This document shows positions 13,020-26,019 of a DNA stretch of 64,000 bases, in pieces. This stretch comes from Mantis religiosa. Its lineage: Eukaryota; Arthropoda; Insecta; Mantodea; Mantidae. Each line of letters begins with the position of its first letter. Position 1 is the first letter of the stretch. The translations under genes and the position numbers were made by a program. The notes under the pieces are model-generated. The model did no database searches. It was given only the letters and a program-made list of their open reading frames with translations, and was not told the origin of the DNA. The stretch is taken from contig CM060947.1 in assembly GCA_030765055.1 (NCBI GenBank), forward strand, positions 105,828,064-105,892,063, written 5' to 3'.

Positions 13020-13050
<31 letters not shown>

Positions 13051-13057
13051 ACACACG
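12969..13057. repeat. (CA)n microsatellite
   Basis: CA repeat of about 90 bp with GCGC and TA interruptions, starting where the SINE B tail (CACTACACATTT) stops. Confidence 0.95.
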
Positions 13058-14523
<1,466 letters not shown>

Positions 14524-15232
14524 ATGCTGCAAATGAAGTAACCCTATTTTACCAGTAAGGTATGTTAGTGTTCTAGTTACAAAAACACATAAATTCAAAG
14601 ATCAAAATAATAGAACATAATAATTATGACGTTTTAAAAATTTGGCCATAAAGTGATCAAAGGCTGAAGTGCGGCATTTTTAAAGAGTAAATTAATCAAC
14701 GGTGTTTGAAGATGAACCTACAAAATGTAGGTGCATTTAGTTTAGAGCTTTTGAAAAATGCAATGGTAACTCATTTATATTGCTTTATTTGTAGAAATGT
14801 TTTCACTTTCGTTGTTCTCCAAAATATGAACATAATTACGCCCATACATGATGCAAATACATCGTTTACTATTTTAATATATTGCACAAACAAAAGGCGC
14901 ACTTCAGATCCCTATACACCAAAATTTCCAAGTAAGTATTGCATTGTCCTATTATTATAAACATTCCGCATCATCAATATGTCTTAAACTGTTAATTATT
15001 AATACTGTGCTATGGTTACATATGTGATCATTCCTACATTATTACTAAACCAGATGTACCTGTATTTCTTGATGCTAAGGTGAGCTTAAGGATTTTCAAA
15101 GCCCAAATTTGTCAAAATTACTAAAGAAGAATTAAAAGTAGTTTTTGTACCCCTAAATACTTTAAGCCTTTAGCTCCAATTATATCCTACATTTATTCTT
15201 AGCCCCTGTACTTATCTTCAGCGGTTTCTACA
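14524..15232. other. No gene seen
   Basis: AT-rich; one 84-codon ORF without motifs. Confidence 0.4.
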
Positions 15233-15470
15233 GGCCGCGCCGTGGCTGAATGGTTAGACCACTCGACTCTCAACAAAGCGGCTTAGGTTCGATTCCAGGC
15301 AAGCGCAAAATGAGACTTGTGATGGACAACACGGCGCAGGGGTGGGTCTTCTCCGAGATTTCCGATTTTCTCCGCCATCTCATTCCAACGGTGCTTCATC
15401 TCGTATATCATCAGTGTCACCGCCGCGGTGCCGCATGTAGTAAAAGCGGGCGTTGATCACTACATTCATT
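15233..15470 (+). mobile_element. SINE B, copy with tRNA-like head
   Basis: The head GCCGTGGCTGAATGGTTAGA (A-box region) and GGTTCGATTCCAGG (B box) precede the body shared with 12780-12968 (GTGATGGACAACACGGCGC, CGCCATCTCATTCCAAC, AGTAAAAGCGGGCGTTGATC). The head is tRNA-like, and the parental tRNA is not assigned. A 3' tail fragment of the same family lies at 42443-42491. Confidence 0.85.
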
Positions 15471-16136
15471 ATAGTGGTTTTTCCTCAACTTTATTTTTTC
15501 TTACACTTTTGCACAATAACAATGATCTACACGATATTGTTTGCAATTAGTGTTGTTGAAAAGCTGTTGAGAGAATAAAATTTAAAAAACCGGCATGCAG
15601 TTTCTGGTACACTTTTAAGTTGCACAAGATGTAACATAATTTGTGCAAACACTGAGGATTAATATTTAAAGAGTTTGTGTTTGAATGTTTAATATTTATT
15701 TTACAAAATAGCCATAAAACTGTAAAGTCAATTTTAAATATTATTATTTAAATGACGTGGTAATATTTCTATTACTTTACAATATTACGTCTTCACCATT
15801 GCATGGAATATCTGATAAATAATTAAATTATAGGAAACGTTTTCCTCAAGATATAAAGATATTTGTACCAAATACCAATAATACCAATAGCTGTAATAGA
15901 ACAAAATGTGATGATTTCTTGAAAACAGATATCTGAAAGTTTTATATGTACTCTTAACTCTACTGTTCTTTTCTACTTATGTATGTAATTCACTGAACCA
16001 ATAAATGTATTTATGCAACCTCAGTACAACTCGGAGTTCTGAATTTTAGAATTACCATAACGTATATACAGAAGCTTTTTAAATTCTGTTGATATTATTT
16101 GAGAACTTTTTAAGTATGCTTAGGTGCTAGAAATTG
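15471..16136. other. No gene seen
   Basis: AT-rich, no recognisable element. Confidence 0.4.
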
Positions 16137-16610
16137 TCAGACTATTGCGTTTCCGGTAGCTGGAGCATAGCAACATACGTAAGCCATGGTAAGGCCTTTT
16201 GTGATTCCATCTTCCTTGGAAAGAACCAAAGAAGGACAAGAAGAAGAGATCCTAAGAGTGACCAGATCTGGGTGACGATGTGAAATAATGAGGACGGGGT
16301 ACTTAACGATTCTAATATGACGCCAGTCGTTTCTATTTGACAGCAAGGAGGCTCTCGCCAAAAGCCAGGGAGAAATCTGTCCACCATCCTGCTATAGCAT
16401 ACCAACCAACGTCGTCTGATTTTGCAACCCTGAAACAGATCAAGCAAAACAGTTGAAAGGAAACGACAGCAAATTAATAATAGAAGGAGAATCACTGTAG
16501 TATTTGCCTACCGATTCGGAGAATCATGATAAACCCAAGGTCTCAGTGACCAGTACGACGGAAATCGAACCTAGAACATCCCGAAACTGAGCCTCACACG
16601 ATAGCGTATA
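16137..16610 (-). mobile_element. Possible SINE-like retroposon
   Basis: On the minus strand a tRNA-like piece (GTGTGAGGCTCAGTTTCGGG ... GGTTCGATTTCCG, B box) leads into a non-coding body (TTATCATGATTCTCCGAATC ...). There is only one copy in the window. Two overlapping minus-strand ORFs (74 and 117 codons) run across it but show no domain. Assignment is tentative. Confidence 0.35.
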
Positions 16611-17730
16611 AACATCTCTTCCTTTTATGGGCTTATTTAATGTCTTTCCAACATAGATCACATAGCAAAGGTTTACTTTTTGTTCGTTGGTTCAAAGGGT
16701 GACGGACACTTGGCCTCAGCGCTCATCTGCTCTGTAAGATTGTCTCAACAGCCACCATTCTGTGCCATCTAGTTTGATGCTATTGACTTAATAAGAAGAT
16801 AGACGTAAGTGATGTCGGTGATGCATTACTCATGCGCTCATTTGAGTAATCGCTTTCTTGTACCGCCTGCTTGATAAGTTCGTGATAAATGACCTCAATT
16901 GTGTAGTTAGTTTTCTCCGTCTTCCACTTTACTCCTGTTTCTTTTAATATCCGCATATGAAACTTTGTACACAGTACAAAATATTCAATGCAATATTTTC
17001 CTGGCCGCTGAGAAAAATCCCGAACAAAATGCAGTAGAAGTGAGTGGGATTCGATTCTGTGAACGTCTAAACGAAAGTCTCAAGACGCCACAACTTTTGA
17101 CACCATAAGAACTAATTATCATTTTCAGTCATAATAATTTTTACTTATTATGAAGGTTATACTTAGGGGTTTTACTAGAAACTGGGGAATTAAAATAATA
17201 TGATGTATGTGCTAGGCCAGAATTGCGTACCTGTTTGTTTGGCGTTGACCTTAGCCATTACACGAATCTATAACAAATTTAAAATCAAGTTTTGAAATTA
17301 CAAATGTCCTATTCATAAACTGCCCTGTTCATTAACCACTTCAATTTATAGCATAAACAATATCCATATTATTGATTTATAAGATTCGAGTTTTAGATCA
17401 TTTAACAACGAAATCCCTCAGAAATACCGAATCATATTACCTGGGCAAGTGTAGTGTCTTCATAATAGTTACTTTAAATGCATACACATATGTTTTTATA
17501 TGGTTAACACAATTAGATAACATTTTGATTCATTCACCAAGACCATCCTGTAGCCTAGGTACTGTAATTTATCATGTGCAATTATAGTATACTTAAAACA
17601 AATGAAGGCTTATGTGATGCATCATGAGAGACTGTTTAAAGATAATTTGCAACCATAAAATTTGCTTAAAATGTTTAAAAGGCACAATTAGAGGGGAGAG
17701 TTTCCATTAAGTTTATTTATTAGTGCTATA
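16611..17730. other. No gene seen
   Basis: Mixed-composition sequence without recognised features; the left flank of the mariner element. Confidence 0.4.
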
Positions 17731-19009
17731 CAAGGGTCAGTTGATAAGTCGCAGGCCTCACATAGAGATGGCACCATTAGTCAACTTTGACGGATAGCAT
17801 CATATAGTTTAAATATAAACTAGCTTGTATCCATTGTCAAATATCAATAGCTTGTTTATTTTTTAAATGACAACATCTTAAACAATACAAGTGTAGAGGT
17901 TTCAAGAAAATGGAGGATTTGGAAAAACGAGCAGTGATTAAATACTTCCATTTGAAAGGTTTAACGCCAAAATAAATCAAGGAGGAAATGGACAGTACAC
18001 CGAAAGACTCTGCTCATTCATATACAATGATTAAAATGTGGCATGCAAAGATTAGAATGGGACGTACGAGCGCTAGTGATGAGCCTCACACTGGACACGC
18101 TGTGGAGGTCACAACTCCAGAGATCATTGCAAAAATTCATTGTTTAGCTCTGAAAGACAGCAGATTAAAGTTTTTTGAGATAGCAGAGGCTGTAAACATG
18201 TCCTAATAACGTGCAGATAATATTTTCAATAATGTTTTGGGCTTGTACAAGGTCTGTACAAGATGGGTGTCGTGTTTGTTGACCCCTAATCAAATGCTTC
18301 AAAGTACAACTGTTTCTGTTAAGAATTTGGAGCTCTACAGTAAAAGTCCCAGTGATTTTATGAGACGGCTTATAACCATGGTTGGAACTTGGATACACCA
18401 CTACACTCCAGAAGGTAAACCACAGTCAAAATAGTGGATTACGTCAAATGAACCAACTCCAAAAAAGACAAAGTTAATTTTGTCAAATAACAAGGTTATG
18501 GTGAGTGTTTTCTGGGATGTACAGGGAATTATTTTCATTGATTACTTGGAAAAGGGTAAAAGTATCACTGGCGACTGCTACGGAAGCTTACTACAGCGTG
18601 TCAGTGATGAGGTGAAAAGAAAAACACCACATTTGGCAAAGAAAAGTATCTTGTTTCTTCAAGACAGTGCTCCAGCCTATCGTTCATATGGGAAAAATGT
18701 GCGAATTAAATTTCGAATTGTATGAACGTCTACCCTGTTCACCAGATCTAGCACCCAGTGACTACCACTGCTCCCGAATCTTAAAAAAATTTCTTAGAGG
18801 GCGAAGACTTCACAGCAACAAGGAGGTCATTGATGGGGTAAACAGCTATTTTGAGGACCATGATAAATCGCACTACAGTGAACGTTTATTTAAATTAGAA
18901 CACCGACATGACAAAAGTATTAGACCTTCTGGAGATTATTATGAGAAATAAATAAAAAGTATTTTAAATGTTTTTATTGTAAGGCCCAGGACTATCAAAC
19001 CTACCCTTG
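17731..19009 (+). mobile_element. Mariner element 1 (1279 bp, full length)
   Basis: Imperfect terminal inverted repeats of about 30 bp: CAAGGGTCAGTTGATAAGTC on the left, and CAAGGGTAGGTTTGATAGTC read inward from the right. The left flank is TA; the right flank is AA, so one copy of the target duplication has mutated. The length is normal for mariner. The transposase inside is broken. Confidence 0.9.
17910..18951 (+). pseudogene. Mariner transposase pseudogene (irritans-like)
   Basis: A DDD transposase that would cut and join element ends at TA sites; it is no longer functional. The start ATG at 17910 opens MEDLEKRAVIKYFHLKGL. In-frame stops occur at 17973, 18204 and about 18432, and there is a +1 shift near 18690. 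The helix-turn-helix part, RWVSCLLTPNQ, GTWIHHYTPEGK, VMVSVFWDVQGIIFIDYLEK, LFLQDSAPAY and CSPDLAPSDY are all visible in mariner order. The first catalytic Asp is lost: the expected MDE before TW is MVG. The second (QDSAP) and third (SPDLAPSDY) positions remain. The wording of the conserved blocks suggests the irritans subfamily. Confidence 0.9.
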
Positions 19010-19540
19010 AACAGAGGAATAAACCACAAGGTTGAATCAAAATAATAGAGTAATTATTTAACATATAAGAGCAGTAAGCTTATGTAATTTAATTCACCAT
19101 TGAATCGAAATATCAATGATAGGATCCAATAGCGAAAATATTTTTAATGACATATTTGCATATTGTAATTTACTGTCTTCGTATTGCGTCAATAAAACCA
19201 GAGTTTATTCTTGAAGACTTCTGTTAAATTCATTAATGATTCCACAGCTTCCTCTAAAATACATTTTTCTATCTACCCTTAGCATCCCTTTATAATATAA
19301 TCCACCACAATTTAACTCACAAAACAGAGAATAAAACAGTTGTATCTGTTTTTGACTTGTAACAAGCAGGATCAATAGTTCCTATACAAGTTGTACTTAC
19401 ACGCTGAAAAGAATGTATGGCTATTCGACTGCTTTGCAAATAACATAAAATTCTTCTGGAACAGTCCAAAAACGCGTATTAGAATGCACAGAAAACAAAC
19501 TTTCCTGAACAACCTCTCAAACTCTGTTACTGGAGTTCAT
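19010..19540. other. No gene seen
   Basis: AT-rich spacer between the mariner and the (AGT)n array. Confidence 0.4.
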
Positions 19541-19552
19541 AGTAGTAGTAGC

Positions 19553-19584
<32 letters not shown>

Positions 19585-19585
19585 C

Positions 19586-19623
<38 letters not shown>

Positions 19624-22600
19624 CAGTAGTAGTAGCAGTAGCAGTAGTGGCAGTAGTACTAGTGGCAGTAGTAGCAGTAGCAGTAGTAGTAGTAGTAGTG
19701 GCAGTAGTAGTAGTAGCAGTAGTAGTAGTAGTAGTAGTAGTAGCAGTAGCAGTAGTGGCAGTAGTACTAGTGGCAGTAGTAGCAGTAGCAGTAGTAGTAG
19801 CAGTAGTGGCAGTAGTAGTAGCAGTAGGTAGTAGTAGTGGCAGTAGTAGTAGTAGCAGTAGTGGCAGTAGTAGTAGTAGTAGCAGTAGTGGCAGTAGTAG
19901 TAGTGGCAGTAGTAGTAGCAGTAGTGGCAGTAGTAGTAGTAGCAGTAGTGGCAGTAGTAGTAGTGGCAGTAGTAGTAGCAGTAGTGGCAGTAGTAGTAGC
20001 AGTAGTGGAAGTAGTAGTAGCAGTAGTAGTAGTAGCAGTAGGTAGTAGTAGCAGTAGTGGCAGTAGTAGTAGCAGTAGTGGTAGTAGCAGTAGTGGCAGT
20101 AGTAGTAGTAGCAGTAGTAGTAGCAGTAGTAGTAGTAGCAGTAGTGGCAGTAGTAGTAGTAGCAGTAGTAGTAGCAGTAGTGGCAGTAGTAGTAGCAGTA
20201 GTAGTAGTAGCAGTAGTGGCAGTAGTAGTAGTAGCAGTAGTGGCAGTAGTAGTAGCAGTAGTGGCAGTAGGTAGTAGTAGTAGCAGTAGTGGCAGTAGTA
20301 GCAGTAGTAGTAGTAGCAGTAGGTAGTAGTAGCAGTAGTGGCAGTAGTAGTAGCAGTAGTAGTAGCAGTAGTGGTAGTAGTAGCAGTAGTGGCAGTAGTA
20401 GTAGTAGCAGTAGTAGCAGTAGTGGCAGTAGTAGTAGCAGTAGTAGTAGCAGTAGTGGCAGTAGTAGTAGTAGCAGTAGTGGCAGTAGTAGTAGCAGTAG
20501 TGGCAGTAGGTAGTAGTAGTGGCAGTAGTAGTAGTAGCAGTAGTAGTAGTAGCAGTAGTGGCAGTAGTAGTAGCAGTAGTGGCAGTAGTAGTAGCAGTAG
20601 TGGCAGTAGGTAGTAGTAGTAGCAGTAGTGGCAGTAGTAGTAGCAGTAGTGGCAGCAGTAGCAGTAGGTAGTAGTAGCAGTAGTGGCAGTAGTAGTAGTG
20701 GCAGTAGTAGCAGCAGTAGCAGTAGGTAGTAGTAGCAGTAGTTGCAGTAGTAGTAGTGGCAGTAGTAGTAGCAGTAGTGGCAGTAGTAGTAGCAGTAGTG
20801 GCAGTAGTGGCAGTAGTAGCAGTAGTGGCAGTAGTAGTAGTGGCAGTAGTAGCAGTAGTGGCAGTAGTAGTAGCAGTAGTGGCAGTAGTAGTAGTAGCAG
20901 TAGTGGCAGTAGTAGTGGCAGTAGTGGCAGTAGTAGTAGTAGTAGTGGCAGTAGGTAGTAGTAGCAGTAGTGGCAGTAGGTAGTAGTAGCAGTAGTGGCA
21001 GTAGCAGTAGTGGCAATAGTAGTAGCAGTAGGTAGTAGTAGTGGCAGTAGTAGCAGTAGGTAGTAGTAGCAGTAGTGGCAGTAGTGGCAGTAGTAGTAGC
21101 AGTAGTGGCAGTAGGTAGTAGTAGCAGTAGTGGCAGTAGGTAGTAGTAGCAGTAGTGGCAGTAGGTAGTAGTAGCAGTAGTGGCAGTAGGTAGTAGTAGC
21201 AGTAGTGGCAGTAGGTAGTAGTAGCAGTAGTGGCAGTAGTGGCAGTAGTAGTAGCAGTAGTGGCAGTAGGTAGTAGTAGCAGTAGTGGCAGTAGGTAGTA
21301 GTAGCAGTAGTGGCAGTAGGTAGTAGTAGCAGTAGTGGCAGTAGGTGGTAGTAGCAGTAGTGGCAGTAGTGGCAGTAGTAGTAGCAGTAGTGGCAGTAGG
21401 TAGTAGTAGCAGTAGTGGCAGTAGGTAGTAGTAGCAGTAGTGGCAGTAGGTAGTAGTAGCAGTAGTGGCAGTAGCAGTAGTGGCAATAGTAGTAGCAGTA
21501 GGTAGTAGTAGTGGCAGTAGTAGCAGTAGGTAGTAGTAGCAGTAGTGGCAGTAGTAGTGGCAGTAGTAGTAGCAGTAGTAGTAGTAGCAGTAGTAGTAGC
21601 AGTAGTGGCAGTAGTAGTAGTGGCAGTAGTAGTAGCAGTAGTGGCAGTAGTAGTGGCAGTAGTAGTAGCAGTAGTGGCAGTAGTAGTGGCAGTAGTAGTA
21701 GCTGTAGGTAGTAGTAGCAGTAGGTAGTAGTAGCAGTAGTGGCAGTAGTAGTAGCAGTAGTGGCAGTAGTAGTAGTGGCAGTAGTAGTAGTAGTGGCAGT
21801 AGTAGTAGTGGCAGTAGTAGTAGTAGTGGCAGTAGTAGTAGTAGTGGCAGTAGTAGTAGTAGTGGCAGTAGTAGTAGTAGTGGCAGTAGTAGTAGTAGCA
21901 GTAGGTAGTATAAGCAGTAGTGGCAGTAGTAGTAGTGGCAGTAGTAATAGTAGCAGTAGTGGCAGTAGTAGTAGTAGCAGTAGTGGCAGTAGTAGTAGCA
22001 GTAGTAGTAGGTAGTAGTGGCAATAGTAGTAGTAGTAGTAGGTAGTAGTAGCAGTAGTAGTAGGTAGTAGTAGCAGTAGTGGCAGTAGCAGTAGTGGCAG
22101 TAGTAGTAGTAGCAGTAGTGGCATCAGTAGTAGTAGTAGCAGTAGTGGCATCAGTAGTAGTAGTGGCAGTAGGTAGTAGTAGTAGCAGTAGTGGCAGTAG
22201 GTATTAGTAGCAGTAGTGGCAGTAGTAGTAGTAGTGGCAGTAGGTAGTAGTAGTAGTGGCAGTAGGTATTAGTAGCAGTAGTGGCAGTAGTAGTAGTAGT
22301 GGCAGTAGGTAGTAGTAGTAGTAGCAGTAGTGGCAGTAGGTATTAGTAGCAGTAGTGGCATCAGTAGTAGTAGTGGCAGTAGGTAGTAGTAGTAGCAGTA
22401 GTGGCAGTAGTAGTAGTAGCAGTAGTGGCAGTAGGTAGTAGTAGCAGTAGTGGCAGTAGGTAGTAGTAGCAGTAGTGGCAGTAGGTAGTAGTAGCAGTAG
22501 TGGCTGTAGGTAGCAGTAGTAGCAGTAGTGGTAGTAGTAGCAGCAGTAGTGGTAGTAGTAGCAGCAGTAGTGGTAGTAGTAGTAGCAGCAGTAGTAGTAG

Positions 22601-23139
22601 CAGCAGCAGTAGTGGTAGTAGTAGTAGCAGCAGTAGTAGTAGCAGCAGCAGTAGTGGTAGTAGTAGCAGCAGTAGTAGTAGTAGCAGTAGGTAGTAGTAG
22701 TGGTAGTAGCAGTAGGTAGTAGTAGTGGTAGTAGCAGTAGGTAGTAGTAGTGGTAGTAGCAGTAGGTAGTAGTAGTGGTAGTAGCAGTAGGTAGTAGTAG
22801 TGGTAAGTTGTAGTGGTAGGTTGTAGTGGTAGTAGCAGTAGGTAGTAGTGGTAGTAGTAGTAGTGGTAGTAGCAGTAGGTAGTAGCAGTAGGTATTAGTA
22901 GTGGTAAGTAGTAGTGGTAGGTTGTAGTGGTAGTAGCAGTAGGTAGTAGTGGTAGTAGTAGTAGTGGTAGTAGTAGTAGTGGTAGTAGCAGTAGGTAGTA
23001 GTGGTAGTAGTAGGGGTAGTAGTAGTGGTAGTAGTGGTAGCAGTAAGTAGTGGTAGTAGTAGTGGTAGTAGTAGTAGCAGTAAGTAGTGGTAGCAGTAGG
23101 TAGTAGCAGTAGCGGTAGGTGGTAGTAGCAGTAGTAGTA
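19541..23139. repeat. Compound (AGT/AGC/GGC) array with 25-bp higher-order period
   Basis: 3.6 kb built almost only from AGT, AGC, GGC and GGT triplets. Much of it (for example 21110-21480, 22430-22500, 22686-22800) repeats a 25-bp unit such as GTAGTAGTAGCAGTAGTGGC+AGTAG. Because 25 is not a multiple of 3, the triplet phase shifts at each GTAGG junction. Very long low-complexity ORFs (Leu/Pro, Thr/Ala, Ser/Gly, up to 828 codons) arise on both strands; they are not genes. Confidence 0.97.
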
Positions 23140-23380
23140 GTTTTTTTGGCAGGGGAAAAATCTTCAAAAGACGCCAGGCTTGGCGAGTTGGATTCTTACC
23201 AACTAAAAAACCCCTGCTAGCCACAAGAGACTTCTTCCTGGGACCACCTTTCGGTATTACTTCGGGAAGAAGGGCAATAAAGATGGTCAAACGTACTTGC
23301 GTACCAATGAAGGGTTTAGGTACACGCAGCGGCCTCGGCCGGCCTATTCTCGGCGGTCGTCCTGCTCCTTCGCCCTGAGG
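23140..23380 (-). mobile_element. Unique 240-bp segment inside the (AGT)n array, possible retroposon 3' end
   Basis: A non-repetitive block flanked on both sides by AGT repeat. In minus orientation it ends GAAGATTTTTCCCCTGCCAAAAAAA and runs straight into (ACT)n, like a retroposon 3' end with a simple-sequence tail. The minus strand stays open for about 80 codons (for example LLPEVIPKGGPRKKSLVASR), but I do not recognise the protein. It could be the 3' end of a microsatellite-targeting LINE, or a unique seed engulfed by repeat growth. Confidence 0.45.
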
Positions 23381-23981
23381 AGTAGTAGTAGTAGCAGTAG
23401 CAGTAGTGGTAGTAGTAGCAGTAGTAGTAGTAGAAGTAGCAGTAGTAGTAGAAGTAGCAGTAGTAGTAGAAGTAGCAGTAGCAGTAGTAGTAATAGTGGC
23501 AGTAGTAGTAGTGACAGTAGTAGTAGGTAGTAGTAGTGACAGTAGTAGTAGGTAGTAGTAGTGACAGTAGTAGTAGGTAGTAGTAGTAGTGGCAGTAGGT
23601 AGTAGTAGTGGCAGTAGCAGTAGGTAGTAGTAGTGGCAGTAGCAGTAGGTAGTAGTAGTGGCAGTAGCAGTAGGTAGTAGTAGTGGCAGTAGCAGTAGGT
23701 AGTAGTAGTGGCAGTAGCAGTAGGTAGTAGTAGTGGTAGTAGTAGTAGTAGGTAGTAGTAGTAGTAGCTGTAGTAGCAGCAGGTAGTAGTAGTAGTAGTA
23801 GTAGTAGCAGTAGTGGTGGTAGGTAGTAGCAGTAGTGGTGGTAGGTAGTAGCAGTAGTAGCAGTAGTGGTAGTGGTAGTAGTAGTAGCAGTAGTGGTAGT
23901 GGTAGTAGTGGTAGTGGTAGTAGTAGCAGTAGCAGTAGTGGTAGCAGTGGTAGTAGTAGAAGTAGCAGTAGTAGAGGTAGT
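23381..23981. repeat. (AGT)n compound array, right part
   Basis: Continuation of the array after the unique segment, with the same triplet set plus AGA and GAC variants. The 25-bp period recurs at about 23605-23730 (GTAGTAGTAGTGGCAGTAGC+AGTAG). Confidence 0.95.
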
Positions 23982-24539
23982 AGATTTTTGTCTTTAGGCA
24001 CAGTACAAGCATTTAACAGCGTTAATAAAAAATCCTTACAGTTACTTGTCAAATGTACAGTTTATGTTTAGGATATTCCTGAATGGAATGCAATGGAATT
24101 TTCGTCAACCATCTATGTACTTAAGGTTTGAAATGTTTAATATGTAAGTGTTTTACAGTAGCAGATACATATACATATAACTATTCTGAGTTTCAGATAG
24201 TCTAAATTAAAGCAAATTTACATTGGTTTTACTCCTGGTGTTGTACCCATGAAAGTCACTTCTTAAAATATGATCATCTCGAGCGTCATGCATAAAGAGT
24301 AAAACATCCAAAAATTTGTTTCTGCTACAATCCCATAAAATTAGGCCACGTCTAATTCAAAAAAAGAAAAATACATAACACTAACATATTCCATTGGAAA
24401 GCATTGTCTCAAATTTTGTATTAAAATATAATACTTGATAATTTGTTCTTCATGTAATCAATATGTGAAGTCCAAGAAAGTTGGTTGCCAATGAACAAGC
24501 CCAAATATTTAGTGTAAATCTGATTCCTAGATTTAAAAT
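23982..24539. other. No gene seen
   Basis: AT-rich flank of the array. Confidence 0.4.
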
Positions 24540-24574
24540 AATTAGATAAACGTTTCAAGGTAAATAAAATGGAA

Positions 24575-24700
24575 GTAGATGGATAGAGTCAATATGAAAA
24601 ATTCAATGTCCTGCCCGGGATTTGAACCACGGATCTCCTGGTTTCCGTCCAGTCGCTCTAACCCATTGAGCTACCATGGCCAACGTGCCGTCCTGACATT
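24575..24700 (-). mobile_element. tRNA-derived SINE D, head and start of tail
   Basis: On the minus strand: GGTAGCTCAATGGGTTAGAG (A-box region), GGTTCAAATCCCGGGC (B box), then CATTGAATTTTTCATATTGA and CTCTATCCATC. The same tail motif occurs in the inverted pair at 24826-25022, and the head resembles that at 261-327. Confidence 0.7.
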
Positions 24701-24825
24701 AAATTCTCAATTTGACTCGTATATTTCCCTGGTAGACCACTAGGGGCTCTCACATCCGAGATACACCGTTTGTGGCGACTTACTAGCTTAAGTACTGAGT
24801 CCCATGCTTCATCATTTAACTCTTA

Positions 24826-25022
24826 TTATTTCAGTTAATTAATGGAAATTAATCATTTCTCCACACTAGCCATATATAGGCTACGGTTTTTGATGGATAG
24901 AGTTTTGGTTCAAATCGCTGCCATGGCATTGAATTTTTCATGTTAACTCTATCCATCAAAAACCTTAGCCTATATACGGCTAGTGTGGAGAAATGATTAA
25001 TTTCCATCAATTAACTAAAATG
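24826..25022. repeat. Foldback inverted repeat made of two SINE D tails
   Basis: The left arm (about 24826-24905) and right arm (about 24943-25022) are near-perfect inverted copies of about 80 bp: GGAAATTAATCATTTCTCCA ... TTTTTGATGGATAGAGTT versus AACTCTATCCATCAAAAA ... TGGAGAAATGATTAATTTCC. The about 37-bp spacer holds GGTTCAAATCGC, a B-box remnant, and CATTGAATTTTTCATG. Two head-to-head copies of the SINE D tail explain it. Confidence 0.85.
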
Positions 25023-26019
25023 GAAGTTGTCTTAGATTTATTTAATAACATATTGTTCGCCCCAAACCATTCAGATGTTTAGACATGATTGCTTCACATT
25101 GTTCAGTCAATAAGTTCAAATCATTTCCACTAGTTACAAAGGTAGTGTTGTCAGCATTAGGCACATCGTTATATCAGTAGGCATATTACAAAATAAATCA
25201 TTAACTGCAATTAAAAACAAGAAAGGACCTACCTGTTAAGTATGATTTCAGAAGTTTTAGCTGACTACTTTAAAATCCATAACAGGAAAGCTTATCCAGT
25301 ATTACATTATGATCAAGTGAATCAAAAGCTTTACTCAGGTCACAAAAATTGGCTAAAACATGTTGCCATTCGTCCCCTCACCCTTAAATTGGTTGGGTGA
25401 CTGTAAACCGTATATGCAATGAATATCAAATGTTTACATAACGGAGCAGGCAGAACATTTATGAGTTATAATCGTTCATGCAAAATGTAAACTTGGATCT
25501 CAATTATTACAAAAATTAACTCTATCATCTACCATAACTGTGCGGTCTCGCCTAAGGCAGACATATGGGTAAGTAATATCTATTCGTTTTCCATATATTT
25601 TACTTGGCTCAAATAATTCGTAATATGCGTTGGTCCATAGGTAAGTCTGGCGTGAAAGTTTGACGTACAAAAATAAATGTTTTGGCAATGATTTTATGTT
25701 ATTCCATAGGATATTTATGGTTATATATTGTTTGTTCTTTTGAGGGCAATAAAATGAAGTAAAAGTCCAAAATACTCTTCAATGTAGGCTTGAAACTTGA
25801 TTTTATTGATTTAAAAAGAACAAATATTTACTACGAGTATATAAGCTTACAAAAGTTAAACACATTCTTTTTCTAGAGCACACACTGCTCTATCAGATAT
25901 CATAAAATAAGTTGTGAAACCACTTTAATTTACCCAGTTTCATTTAGAAAGCACAAGCTAGAGTAAAATAAGTTCTTATGGAGGAATTCGCTACTGCGAC
26001 CAGTCTTGATCTAATAGTA
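25023..26019. other. No gene seen
   Basis: AT-rich sequence. One fragment near 25260-25350 (AGTATTACATTATGATCAAG ... AAGCTTTACTCAGGTCACAA) could be a worn LINE piece but cannot be assigned. Confidence 0.35.

Noticed and set aside
19541..23139. CRISPR-like array
   Set aside because: No constant repeat with unique spacers; all units are triplet variants in a eukaryotic context.
19517..24052. Very long Ser/Gly, Thr/Ala/Tyr and Leu/Pro ORFs (up to 828 codons), mucin-like at first sight
   Set aside because: They occur in several frames on both strands and follow exactly from the AGT/AGC/GGC triplets; no signal peptide, no non-repeat domain.
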